From positions 1 to 23,845 of the forward strand of contig JBBDMW010000031.1 of the NCBI GenBank assembly GCA_040878005.1: a DNA stretch of 23,845 nucleotides, written 5' to 3'. This DNA is from JBBDMW01 sp040878005. GTDB taxonomy: Bacteria; Chloroflexota; Dehalococcoidia; Lucifugimonadales; Lucifugimonadaceae. Below, one piece after another: positions 1-7,720 of this stretch. The notes under the pieces were generated by a model that had not been told where the DNA came from, ran no database searches, and saw nothing but the letters and a program-made list of their open reading frames with translations. A program made the translations under genes and the position numbers. Positions within the stretch are counted from its first letter, which is position 1. The number at the start of each line of letters is the position of its first letter.

Positions 1-66
1 ACGCTCGAGAAGGCCACCGAGCCGGAATGGTGGGACATGCTGGCAGAGGTGACGCAGGGCGGATGA
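1..66 (+). CDS. 3' end of an unidentified gene (partial)
   Basis: An open frame enters from the left edge and ends at a TGA at 64-66. Only 21 residues are visible, ending in EPEWWDMLAEVTQGG. Glu/Trp/Asp-rich soluble sequence like this is typical of a protein C-terminus, but no family can be named from so little. It converges with the comF-family gene, whose stop lies 30 bases further on. The reading rests on the clean frame to the window edge and on the absence of any better explanation for these bases. Confidence 0.5.
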   Translation, partial: TLEKATEPEWWDMLAEVTQGG

Positions 67-96
67 TGAAGCTGGGCGATGCGTCTTCGCCTGGCC

Positions 97-795
97 CTAA
101 ATTTCGCGCGCCAGGACCAGTGCTCCGACCCACGCCGCCCCTGCCTGCCGGAGCGTGCTGGCACAAGCGTTAAGGGTGCTGCCGGTGGTCGCCACATCAT
201 CCACCAGCAGCACGCGGCGGTCTCCGAAGCCGTCGCCTGACCTGAATGCGCCTGCCATGGCGCGTATTCGGGATGACTCATCCTGTGCCTTCACCTGTGG
301 CGGGGTGTTGACCACCCTGCGGAGCGCGTGATCGTCAACCGGCCAGTCCAGCGCCTTTGCCAGCCGGCTGGCCAGCAGATCCGACTGGTTGTAGCCCCTT
401 GCCCGCACGCGGGACGGGTGCATGGGCGTTGGCACGACGACATCCACCTTCATCCTTTGCACTGCCGGCAGCGCGGCCATTTCGGCGGCCAGGACTGGCG
501 CCAGGGCGCGCAGATCGTTGTACTTGAGGGCATGCACGGCGTCACGGATGGGGCCGTCCATCTGGAACACTGCCAGCATGCGGTCCAGGGCTGGCGGTGA
601 GGCTGCGCACTTCTGACACCTGGACCCCTGCGGCATGGGGAGCGCGCACCGGTCGCAGACAGGCCCGTCGAGGCGGACCGCCTGGTCCAGGCAAACGTCG
701 CACAGCAGGCTGCCGGACTTGCCGCAATGGACACACCGGCCGGGGAAAAGGAGTTCCACAGCGGATTGGACTGCAGAAGTCAGCATTGATTTCAT
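97..795 (-). CDS. comF: ComF family phosphoribosyltransferase-like protein
   Basis: A 232-residue protein of the ComF/GntX family, normally 220-240 residues. The N-terminal zinc-ribbon-like region has paired cysteines (CVHC 21-24, CDVC 32-35, CDRC 47-50, CQKC 60-63). The C-terminal type I phosphoribosyltransferase domain carries the PRPP-binding loop VLLVDDVATTGST (195-207) and the family-typical RARGYNQ (131-137). Relatives act in DNA uptake in naturally competent bacteria, but homologues are widespread and their role elsewhere is unclear. I start it at the ATG at 795, which begins MKSMLTSAVQ; the frame stays open 24 codons further upstream, but that stretch runs towards the divergent hpf promoter region and looks non-coding. 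A weak GGGA lies about nine bases upstream of the ATG. No other competence gene is visible in the window. Confidence 0.88.
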   Translation of the reverse strand: MKSMLTSAVQSAVELLFPGRCVHCGKSGSLLCDVCLDQAVRLDGPVCDRCALPMPQGSRCQKCAASPPALDRMLAVFQMDGPIRDAVHALKYNDLRALAPVLAAEMAALPAVQRMKVDVVVPTPMHPSRVRARGYNQSDLLASRLAKALDWPVDDHALRRVVNTPPQVKAQDESSRIRAMAGAFRSGDGFGDRRVLLVDDVATTGSTLNACASTLRQAGAAWVGALVLAREI

Positions 796-904
796 GTTCG
801 TATCCCGAATGCATACCGGCGGCATGGGCACTAGAATAGCCTTCCGGGCGGAACGTCGTCCGGTCACTTACTCAAGCAATTTGCATTGCACCGGAGGCAG
901 TCAA

Positions 905-1486
905 GTGGAGTTAACCATCTCGGCAAACCACACGACTCTCACGGACGCCATCAAGGACTACGCGGAAAAGCGTCTGTCCAAGCTGGACCGGCGGTTTCGC
1001 CAACCCGTCCCCGTGCACCTCATGATCCGCAAGGAGGGTACCAAGCGGGATGAAGACCGATACATTGCCGAGGTAACGATCCGCCTGAAACGCGGCCTGA
1101 TCCGCAGTGAAGAGCGCGCCGCCACGCCGTACGCGGCAATTGACCTGGTGGAAGAGACGGTCAACCGCCGCATCCACAAGTACAAGACGCGGTTTGAGCG
1201 CAAGCGCCGGGAGACTACCAAATTCGATGAGGCAATGGCAGCAGAGCTGGCCGAGGCCGCTGTTGAGCCTGAGCCCGAACCGGTGCGTGAGATTGGCGAC
1301 GGGCAACTGGTCCGCACCAAGGCGCACCAGATTGTGCCCATGACGGTTGAGGAGGCGGCGGCGCAGATGGACCTGCTGGGCCACACGTTCTACATGTTCC
1401 TCAACAGGGAGACGGGTCTCATCAATGTGGTTTACCGCCGGCATGATGACGACTACGGCCTGATCGTCCCGGATAACGGGGGATAA
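905..1486 (+). CDS. hpf: Long-form ribosome hibernation promoting factor
   Basis: A 193-residue protein. The N-terminal S30AE/YfiA domain (about 1-100, opening VELTISANHTTLTDAIKDY) binds the 30S decoding region. The C-terminal domain (about 135-190, with PMTVEEAAAQMDLLGH and INVVYRRHDDDYGLI) mediates dimerisation of 30S subunits, giving 100S dormant ribosomes in stationary phase. The two are joined by an acidic linker (EAAVEPEPEPV). The start is a GTG at 905: the S30AE domain begins exactly here, and a strong GGAGG at 893-897 sits at the right distance. Upstream codons in frame give unrelated sequence overlapping the comF start region. It is transcribed divergently from comF and ends at a strong hairpin terminator. 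Confidence 0.95.
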   Translation: MELTISANHTTLTDAIKDYAEKRLSKLDRRFRQPVPVHLMIRKEGTKRDEDRYIAEVTIRLKRGLIRSEERAATPYAAIDLVEETVNRRIHKYKTRFERKRRETTKFDEAMAAELAEAAVEPEPEPVREIGDGQLVRTKAHQIVPMTVEEAAAQMDLLGHTFYMFLNRETGLINVVYRRHDDDYGLIVPDNGG

Positions 1487-1498
1487 GGCGACGCTCTC

Positions 1499-1531
1499 AA
1501 GCGGAGATGCCCAGCCGGGGCATCTCCGCTT
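1499..1531. terminator. Bidirectional intrinsic terminator between hpf and the convergent membrane protein gene
   Basis: A perfect 14-base inverted repeat: the left arm at 1499-1512 pairs with the right arm at 1518-1531 around the five-base loop AGCCG. The outermost pairs are AA/TT, so both strands have only a short U tail. It starts 12 bases after the hpf stop and ends five bases before the stop of the opposite gene at 1537. The position between two convergent genes supports a shared terminator. Confidence 0.85.
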
Positions 1532-1536
1532 ACCGT

Positions 1537-4500
1537 CTATCCGCCAGGCGAGTACTCGTAGATGGTGACGGCATCGTCTTCGTATGCGGGTCGCAGGCCG
1601 CGGTCCTCCATCTGGTCGAACTTGGCCAGGCCTTCTTCCGAGTAGTAGAGCCGCTCCAGGTCTCCCACGTATACATACCGGACCTCGTACCGGTCCAGGA
1701 ACTTGATTGCCTGCGTCACGTCCTGAGTGTTATAGAACTGCTCCACCTGGGACCTCCGCTGCGTGACAGCCCAGGCGTAATCGACACGCTGCTGCCGCTG
1801 GTGCCAGTCCCAGCCGACAACCGCCGGCAGGCCGGTGTATACCGAGACGCGGTTGCCCCACCGGTACATATCGGTCAGGCCCTCCACGATCACGGGCGAG
1901 CCTTCCACGTTGCGTTGGAGCCACTCGATGGCATCCCTGTCGTTGCCTAGGTGGAGAGTCCCCATTGGCTCCGAGTAGGTTGCCTCATCCATGAAGTCCA
2001 TGCCATCGAGGCCCAGCCCGGACGTGACAAACCTGTCATCCACGCGTGCCTTGGTGCCAAGAACCGGGTACACCATCATCCCGAGGGCAAGCAATGCCAG
2101 AACCGCCATCCATGCAGCGCGGGTGATCGTAAGCCGACCCGGCGAGAACCATCCGCTGGAAGCCATCAGCCACATGAAGTAGGCGGATGCAAGACCCAGG
2201 AGCCACCACGCCTGAAGGTAAAACTTGAACACAGTGTTCATGCGGCCGATGTCGCCCTTGACGGTGATAACGTCCACTGCTGCGCCTATGCCGAGCGCCA
2301 TGACCACCATGGCGGCGGCGGCCACGATATACCGGGCGCCGGACGTGCGGCCCGCGACAGCGAGCAGGGCCGCTCCGCCAACCACGGCAGCAAGTGCGAG
2401 GGCGAACACGGCTGTGGCCCACTGAGTGAACATGAATGCTGCGACCAGGGCCACCAGGCCCACCAACCCCAGTGATACCGCCCAGGCAGGCATCCCTGCG
2501 TTATTGAGCCAGCCTTCGATCCGCTGCCTGACGGTCAGGCTGTGACGCCACTGGTAGACGATCCAGCCAGGCAGTATGAGAAGAAAGATGGCGTGTATGG
2601 CCATGTAGCGCCAAAGCGGGGTCTGCGTCTGACTGGCCTGAACACCGTTGTTGAACAGCTCGAAGTGCTGGTGGAAGGGCAGGAAGAACAGGTAGCCCAC
2701 CGCCGCCACGAAGATCCACTTGATGACACCGGCCATCAGCCCCCGCATTGGCGCGTGCCGGGTGGAAAACAGTTCGCCGCCCACTATGAACAGCCCGGCA
2801 AGGCCCAACTGCGTCGGAAAGTCCCAGGTGTTGATAATGCGGAGCGCTCCGATCACCAACCCCAGGATCACCAGGGCGCTCCATGACTCGATCACAGGAC
2901 GCCGTAGGCCGGTACGCGCGAACACTGCGAGGCCAATGCCTAGCGCAAGCACGGCAAACGGGATGGCTATGAGGTGGGCGTGCAGGTCAGCGAAGAGGAA
3001 CGTGAAAAACGGGAATTCAGTTATCTCGAACCCCAGCGAACCCGGCTCCATCATCCGGGAGCTGCGCCAGTAGTCGAACGTGCCGAACGGCAGGTCCCGC
3101 ACCAGGGTGCGCCATGTGCCTTCAGCGACCTGCACCATGCCGTCTATATTTCCTGCCACCGCCACCAGGAAAATCGCGGCCAGGCCCGCATAGATTGGTG
3201 ACCGTGATGAATGAGATAGAGCGCCGCGTGCGCGACGTGTCAACTCCGCAAGGTTGTAGACGATGGAGAACACACCGCCGACGGTCAGGGCGAAGAGCAA
3301 CGGGATTGACAGGTTGTATGCGACCTGCGGAATGATGCCTGTGAACCTGATGAGCGTTGCCACGATGAACTGGCCGAAGTAGTAGTAGTTCAGGTATCCG
3401 CCGGCGAACCACGGGTCGTACGGGGGCATCAGGGTGGATCGGGCCACTGCGTTCAGGTAGGCGAAATCCATTGGCTTTTCGCCGCCGCGGTACGGGTGCC
3501 ACAGGTCAGGGTTGGCCATCCTGATCAACATGAACGCCAGGAACGCCGCAACGAAGAGTGCCTCGCAGAACAGTACGAACTTCAGGCGCGTCCTGAAGAA
3601 CCCGATCATCTCCTCCCGGTACTTCCACCACGCAAGGCCTGATAGCACCGCCACCGACAGCAGCCCAGCCAGGACGCCCACGAATCCAAATCCCACCCAG
3701 CCGAGGCTCGCCAGGAGCCATGCGACAGAAGCCACCAGGATCAACCCGAGGGACTTGCTCAGCAGGTAGCCGCGGTCTGGCAGGGAGCGGAAGACCATGA
3801 ACGAGAGCGGCAGCGCGGCCAGCGCGAACACCTGCGCTCCCAGCAGCCAGACAATCCACGACAGGCCATCCGGGATGCCGCGGAGGAACGCCAGGTCAGT
3901 CCATGTCCCGCCTGCACGTTGCGTTGCCTTTTCTTCATCGGTTAGTAGCAGGCCTACCTCTGCCTCAGTGTCCGGCCATACTGACCCGCCCAGGCCGACA
4001 ACGTCCATCAACTCGGCCGCGCTGAGCCTGTCGGCGTTGGCGAAGACCATCGACTGCGGATGGTCGTAGACCGTGAAGCTCTCGTCGGCCCACCCCATGT
4101 CCAGCGTGGCGATGGCACCCTGCGGCCTCTCAAAATTCTCCGGCGGACCGAACGGGACGCGGGCGAACGGGTCGTCGTAGTACACGAACCCTGGAGATGC
4201 GATGGGCCGCTGCGGGTTGTAGACAAGCTCATAGCCCAAAGATCCGTCAAACAAAGCCCGGTAGAACTCGGTGCTTACGGGATAGCGGTCCGGCAGGCGG
4301 GCCACCGTGCCGTACAGGCGGTTGCTGAACAGCACAAAGTAGTCGCCCCCGGCCATTGCCTCGGTGATGCGTTCAAACTTCGCAACGCTGTCCGAGTTGT
4401 ATATCTCCAGGCGCTCCGGGTACTGGAGGCCGGGCACATGTGGAACGCCCTCCTCCCAGTGCTCCTGCAACACCGCTGAGCCTGGTTCCGCGTTCTGGCG

Positions 4501-5835
4501 GAGCCAGTCAGACACGGCCTGGCCGGGATGCTGCTCCGTGTACATGAGCGAGAACGAGAGAGCGTAGTGTGCTGTGGCGACCAGCACTATCGCAGCCGGA
4601 ACCACCGCGACGTAGCGCCAGCCGGGGAAGAAGGCGCGTGCGACTCCCCCGAGCCACCACAGGAGCCGCGCTGCGTACAGGATGAGGAAAGGCGTCAGAG
4701 GAAGCATGTACCGCATGAACTTGACGTCGAACCAGCCGGTCAGCAGCAGGTAAGGCAGGACCCAGGCGAGGATTACAAGGTCCACCTTGCGGCGAGTGAA
4801 CCACACGGCCACGAGCGATGCGCCGAATCCCAGCCACGCTGCTGCGCCCAGCACTGGCCCCAGCCCCCATGCGCCAAGCTGCCACGCCTGGTACCAGTAC
4901 TTCGGCGTGTCGATGTACTGACGCGTGTACGGGTAATCGACGATGCGCCTTACCATCTCCGACTGCTCGCCCACGTTGGCGAAGAACGTTTCCCAGTCCA
5001 GCACCATGTATGGCTGGGTCACAAGCAGGGCGACAAGCGCCGTCACGCCGGCCAGCAGCAGGCCCTTGTACGCCCGCCACTGCCTGCGTGCTCCATCGCC
5101 TGAAAATGCGCCGCGTATATCGAGTGCTTCGCCGGGCAGCGAAAAGGCGTATACGGCGTGACCGGCTATCACCGCCAGCACTATGGGGGCAATGGACGCC
5201 TTAGTGGCGAGGCCAAACCCCACCATGAGGCCGGCCAGCAGAGAGTCTGAGACGCGGCCCGTATAGGCAACTCTTGCAGAGAAAAAGACTGCGCCCACTA
5301 TGAAGAGCGTCAGGATGCCGTCCACCGCGAAGAAGTGCGCCAACTGTATGTGCAGCACGGCCAGGGTCGTGAGGGCGGCGGCCAACAGGCCCACCCTGCG
5401 GCCGTACCAGTTGCGGCCAAGGAAGTAGACCAGCGCCACCGTTGCGGTGTCCGCCAACGCGGATATCACCCTGCCCGGGATGCGGAGGTCGAAGATGTCG
5501 AAGTCAATGAACGGCGATGACGCCACCTGCACGCCTTTCAGCAGGTACAGGGGCAGGCTTCCATAGTTGAACCAGCCGGGGTTGAGCGGGCTGCGCTCAG
5601 CGTCGAGCAGGTCGCCAAGTTCCGACGAATCGGGAACTTCGAGATCGACCACCCGCATGAGGATGGCGCGCTCGTCCGGGTGAAATAGCCCGCCATCATC
5701 CCAATCCAATCCGAACAGACGCAGCGCCAGGGCCAGGGCAAGCAGCACCGCCAGCGCCAGCGTAAAGCCGCGCCCGGCCCGCCCGCCCGGCTGTTCACGG
5801 GCGGCCTCTGGGTGATGCTCTCCGGGTTCCTGCAT
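1537..5835 (-). CDS. Giant membrane protein: PMT/GT-C glycosyltransferase fused to a DUF2298 (Chlor_Arch_YYY) domain
   Basis: A 1432-residue multi-pass membrane protein in two halves. The N-terminal half (about 1-430) resembles PMT/GT39-type glycosyltransferases of the GT-C fold: one hydrophobic helix at 24-43, an acidic first outer loop with FHPDE (51-55), the usual place of catalytic acids, then a ladder of membrane helices. Residues 430-640 form a mostly hydrophilic, presumably external region. From about 650 there is a second membrane-helix array with EKPMDF (786-791) and the YYYFG motif (817-821) that defines the YYY domain. Such proteins are thought to handle lipid-linked sugars, but the substrate is unknown. 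The ATG at 5835 follows a possible TTG at 5838; no clear Shine-Dalgarno is seen. It stands alone, divergent from the M16 protease. The domain identities are firm; the reaction is inference. Confidence 0.85.
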   Translation of the reverse strand: MQEPGEHHPEAAREQPGGRAGRGFTLALAVLLALALALRLFGLDWDDGGLFHPDERAILMRVVDLEVPDSSELGDLLDAERSPLNPGWFNYGSLPLYLLKGVQVASSPFIDFDIFDLRIPGRVISALADTATVALVYFLGRNWYGRRVGLLAAALTTLAVLHIQLAHFFAVDGILTLFIVGAVFFSARVAYTGRVSDSLLAGLMVGFGLATKASIAPIVLAVIAGHAVYAFSLPGEALDIRGAFSGDGARRQWRAYKGLLLAGVTALVALLVTQPYMVLDWETFFANVGEQSEMVRRIVDYPYTRQYIDTPKYWYQAWQLGAWGLGPVLGAAAWLGFGASLVAVWFTRRKVDLVILAWVLPYLLLTGWFDVKFMRYMLPLTPFLILYAARLLWWLGGVARAFFPGWRYVAVVPAAIVLVATAHYALSFSLMYTEQHPGQAVSDWLRQNAEPGSAVLQEHWEEGVPHVPGLQYPERLEIYNSDSVAKFERITEAMAGGDYFVLFSNRLYGTVARLPDRYPVSTEFYRALFDGSLGYELVYNPQRPIASPGFVYYDDPFARVPFGPPENFERPQGAIATLDMGWADESFTVYDHPQSMVFANADRLSAAELMDVVGLGGSVWPDTEAEVGLLLTDEEKATQRAGGTWTDLAFLRGIPDGLSWIVWLLGAQVFALAALPLSFMVFRSLPDRGYLLSKSLGLILVASVAWLLASLGWVGFGFVGVLAGLLSVAVLSGLAWWKYREEMIGFFRTRLKFVLFCEALFVAAFLAFMLIRMANPDLWHPYRGGEKPMDFAYLNAVARSTLMPPYDPWFAGGYLNYYYFGQFIVATLIRFTGIIPQVAYNLSIPLLFALTVGGVFSIVYNLAELTRRARGALSHSSRSPIYAGLAAIFLVAVAGNIDGMVQVAEGTWRTLVRDLPFGTFDYWRSSRMMEPGSLGFEITEFPFFTFLFADLHAHLIAIPFAVLALGIGLAVFARTGLRRPVIESWSALVILGLVIGALRIINTWDFPTQLGLAGLFIVGGELFSTRHAPMRGLMAGVIKWIFVAAVGYLFFLPFHQHFELFNNGVQASQTQTPLWRYMAIHAIFLLILPGWIVYQWRHSLTVRQRIEGWLNNAGMPAWAVSLGLVGLVALVAAFMFTQWATAVFALALAAVVGGAALLAVAGRTSGARYIVAAAAMVVMALGIGAAVDVITVKGDIGRMNTVFKFYLQAWWLLGLASAYFMWLMASSGWFSPGRLTITRAAWMAVLALLALGMMVYPVLGTKARVDDRFVTSGLGLDGMDFMDEATYSEPMGTLHLGNDRDAIEWLQRNVEGSPVIVEGLTDMYRWGNRVSVYTGLPAVVGWDWHQRQQRVDYAWAVTQRRSQVEQFYNTQDVTQAIKFLDRYEVRYVYVGDLERLYYSEEGLAKFDQMEDRGLRPAYEDDAVTIYEYSPGG

Positions 5836-5880
5836 CAAATGCGAATTGGGACGTCCCCGCGTCCAGAAGGTGAATCCTGC

Positions 5881-5988
5881 ATGGAGAAACGCCGGGACAG
5901 GGTATCCGAAGTCGTTCCGCTCGCAGTTATGTCAGACATGGCTGGCATGAAGGTTACACGGGAGTTGATACGGCTGGCCCGGCTATAA
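5881..5988 (+). CDS. Possible 35-residue small protein
   Basis: An ATG at 5881 opens a 35-codon frame ending in TAA at 5986-5988. AGAAGG (5865-5870) lies ten bases upstream of the start. The same frame is open back to an ATG at 5839, which would give 49 residues. The peptide is basic at the start (MEKRRDRV) and ends in an amphipathic-looking KVTRELIRLARL. I recognise no family. Frames of this length are expected by chance in GC-rich DNA, so this is only a candidate. Confidence 0.15.
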   Translation: MEKRRDRVSEVVPLAVMSDMAGMKVTRELIRLARL

Positions 5989-6209
5989 AGACGTGTAGGG
6001 CGCCTGCCAGATCAAAAGTTTGACCGTCCGCGCGGTGAGCCATACGCTTGCATGCAGGTGTCTATCCGCACCGGGTGCGAGGCTGGGGAAGTAGCATGGG
6101 AGTGCTGCGTTGATCATGCCGAATATTTGAATGCATGGCGTCGCGGTGTTCCGCATAACGTGAAAGACTGACATGGATGATGAAGCGCCCCGACATCGTA
6201 TCGCAGTGA

Positions 6210-6232
6210 ATGTTCCGGCACATGTTGAACAT
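6210..6232. promoter_or_regulatory. Inverted repeat upstream of the M16 protease gene
   Basis: ATGTTC at 6210-6215 is repeated in inverse at 6227-6232 (GAACAT) across 11 bases. It lies 43 bases before the M16 start codon, a usual place for a repressor operator. No regulator is visible nearby and a six-base arm can occur by chance. Confidence 0.2.
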
Positions 6233-6274
6233 CCAATCGAACTTTAGATTTTTACCGAAGGACAGCCTGCCCGC

Positions 6275-7564
6275 ATGACCGAAACACAAACCCTGGCGCC
6301 CGCTTTCAACCGCACGGTACTGCCATCCGGGCTGCGCATTCTCACAAGCACGCTGCCACACACCAACGCTGTCAGCATCAATTTCCTGTTCGGCGCAGGT
6401 TCCCGGTATGAGACCGAGAGGCTCGCAGGCGCTTCACACCTGTTCGAGCACGTTCTCTTTAAGGGCACATCAAAGCGACCCACTCCGCGGGAGATCGCAG
6501 AGGTGGTGGAAGGCGTTGGCGGCACGCTGAACGCCTTTACCGACCGCGAGATCACAGGCTATTGGTGCCGCCTGGCAAAGCCGCACTACCGCAACGGCAT
6601 AGACCTGATTGCGGACATGGTGCGGAACTCCAAGCTGCGTGACGACGATATTGAAAAAGAGAAGCAGGTTGTCTTCGAGGAGATCCGTGCCTCCAATGAC
6701 TCGCCCGGGGGGCGGGTGGCGCATCTGCTCGATGGCCTGATATGGCCTGACCAGCCCATGGGGCGGGACATCGCCGGGTCTGTTGAGTCAGTCCAGGCCA
6801 TCTCCCGTGATGAGATGCTGGAGTACCTGCACACGCAGTACGTGGCATCAAACACCGTGATCACCGTCGCAGGCAATATTTCGCACGACGAAGTGGTGGA
6901 CCAGCTAAACGACCTGATGGGCGACTTCGGGGACGGCACGATTTTGCCGATACGCCCATTTGAAGACAACCTGGACGGCCCGCAGGTAAAGGTGGAGTAC
7001 CGGAAGACTGAGCAGGCCCACATGGCGCTTGGGTTGCACGGCGTGTCCATGAATGATGACGACCGCCACGCCCTGTCGCTCCTTTCCGTGATACTGGGTG
7101 AATCCATGAGCAGCCGCCTTTTCGAGGAGGTCAGGGAGCAACGCGGCCTGGCGTATGACATACACAGCGCCATGGCGACGTTCACGGACTGTGGGGCGTT
7201 CCTCGTTGAGTCAGGCGTCGACCCGGCCAGGGCCAAAGAAGCCCTTCCAGTGATCATTGAGGAGCTTGCCAAGGTCAGGGACGGCGTGACTGAGCGGGAG
7301 TTTGAGCAGGCCCGCGAGTTGTCCAAGGGACGGCTGTTGCTGCGTATGGAGGACAGCCGCGCTGTGGGCATGTTCATGGGTGTGCAGGAGATGCTTCGCG
7401 GCGAGGTCAAGACCATAGAGGACATCGTCGCGGACATTGAGTCCGTGAAGCCTGAGGACATCAAGCGGGTCGCAGAGCGGGTCATCCGTCCGAACAAGCT
7501 CGCTATGGCCGTAGTGGGGCCGCTCCGAAGCGCCGCCCCGTTTGAGCGGAGCCTGGACTTCTAG
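6275..7564 (+). CDS. M16 family zinc metalloprotease (processing-peptidase-like)
   Basis: A 429-residue protein matching bacterial PqqL/YmxG-like M16B peptidases, which cleave short peptides inside a clam-shell chamber. The inverted zinc motif HxxEH is HLFEH at 55-59 (zinc ligands H55 and H59, catalytic E58). The third ligand is a glutamate in FEEIRAS at about 135, the usual spacing. The second domain carries EQRGLAYDIHS near 290, where the family has the substrate-binding Arg/Tyr pair. All active residues are present, so this is the catalytic rather than the inactive subunit type; no inactive partner is encoded next to it. There is no signal peptide, so it is probably cytosolic. An AAGGA about 13 bases upstream may serve as ribosome binding site. 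argG follows after 156 bases. Confidence 0.92.
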   Translation: MTETQTLAPAFNRTVLPSGLRILTSTLPHTNAVSINFLFGAGSRYETERLAGASHLFEHVLFKGTSKRPTPREIAEVVEGVGGTLNAFTDREITGYWCRLAKPHYRNGIDLIADMVRNSKLRDDDIEKEKQVVFEEIRASNDSPGGRVAHLLDGLIWPDQPMGRDIAGSVESVQAISRDEMLEYLHTQYVASNTVITVAGNISHDEVVDQLNDLMGDFGDGTILPIRPFEDNLDGPQVKVEYRKTEQAHMALGLHGVSMNDDDRHALSLLSVILGESMSSRLFEEVREQRGLAYDIHSAMATFTDCGAFLVESGVDPARAKEALPVIIEELAKVRDGVTEREFEQARELSKGRLLLRMEDSRAVGMFMGVQEMLRGEVKTIEDIVADIESVKPEDIKRVAERVIRPNKLAMAVVGPLRSAAPFERSLDF

Positions 7565-7591
7565 GAACTCTGCACGAATACCAGCACACGG

Positions 7592-7629
7592 TTCATCATT
7601 CGCCGGCGCTTGTCGTGGCGCATGATGAA
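7592..7629. promoter_or_regulatory. Inverted repeat between the M16 protease gene and argG
   Basis: TTCATCAT-T-CGCC (7592-7604) pairs with GGCG-C-ATGATGAA (7617-7629): 12 of 13 positions pair around a 12-base loop. There is no U-run after it, so it is not a classic terminator. A second small hairpin, GCCCTG/CAGGGC at 7656-7661 and 7668-7673, follows. Either could end the protease transcript or control argG. It does not match the ArgR box consensus I know. Confidence 0.35.
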
Positions 7630-7720
7630 ACTGGTTTCGACCTGTCGAATAGCCTGCCCTGGACATGCAGGGCGTTGATGGTCTGAACGAACGCCGCACA
7701 ACTGACGGAGACAGCAGCAA

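Larger units (their letters stand above)
5836..6274. other. 439-base divergent intergenic region
   Basis: This region separates the divergently transcribed giant membrane protein gene and the M16 protease gene, so it should hold both promoters. I see no tRNA, no repeat array and no convincing long coding frame. A short frame at 5881-5988 has a Shine-Dalgarno-like AGAAGG, and a six-base inverted repeat lies at 6210-6232; both are listed separately. A TTGACC with a weak TACGCT 17 bases downstream lies in the middle, around 6020-6050, and is too poor a promoter match to call. Confidence 0.6.

Noticed and set aside
5940..6080. Possible tRNA in the divergent spacer (TTGATACGGCTGGCCCGGCTATAAAG region)
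   Set aside because: No T-loop GTTCRA motif, no fitting acceptor stem and no anticodon arm could be drawn.
6586..7497. 303-residue minus-strand frame inside the M16 protease gene
   Set aside because: Ser/Arg-rich, low-complexity translation exactly antisense to conserved protease sequence.
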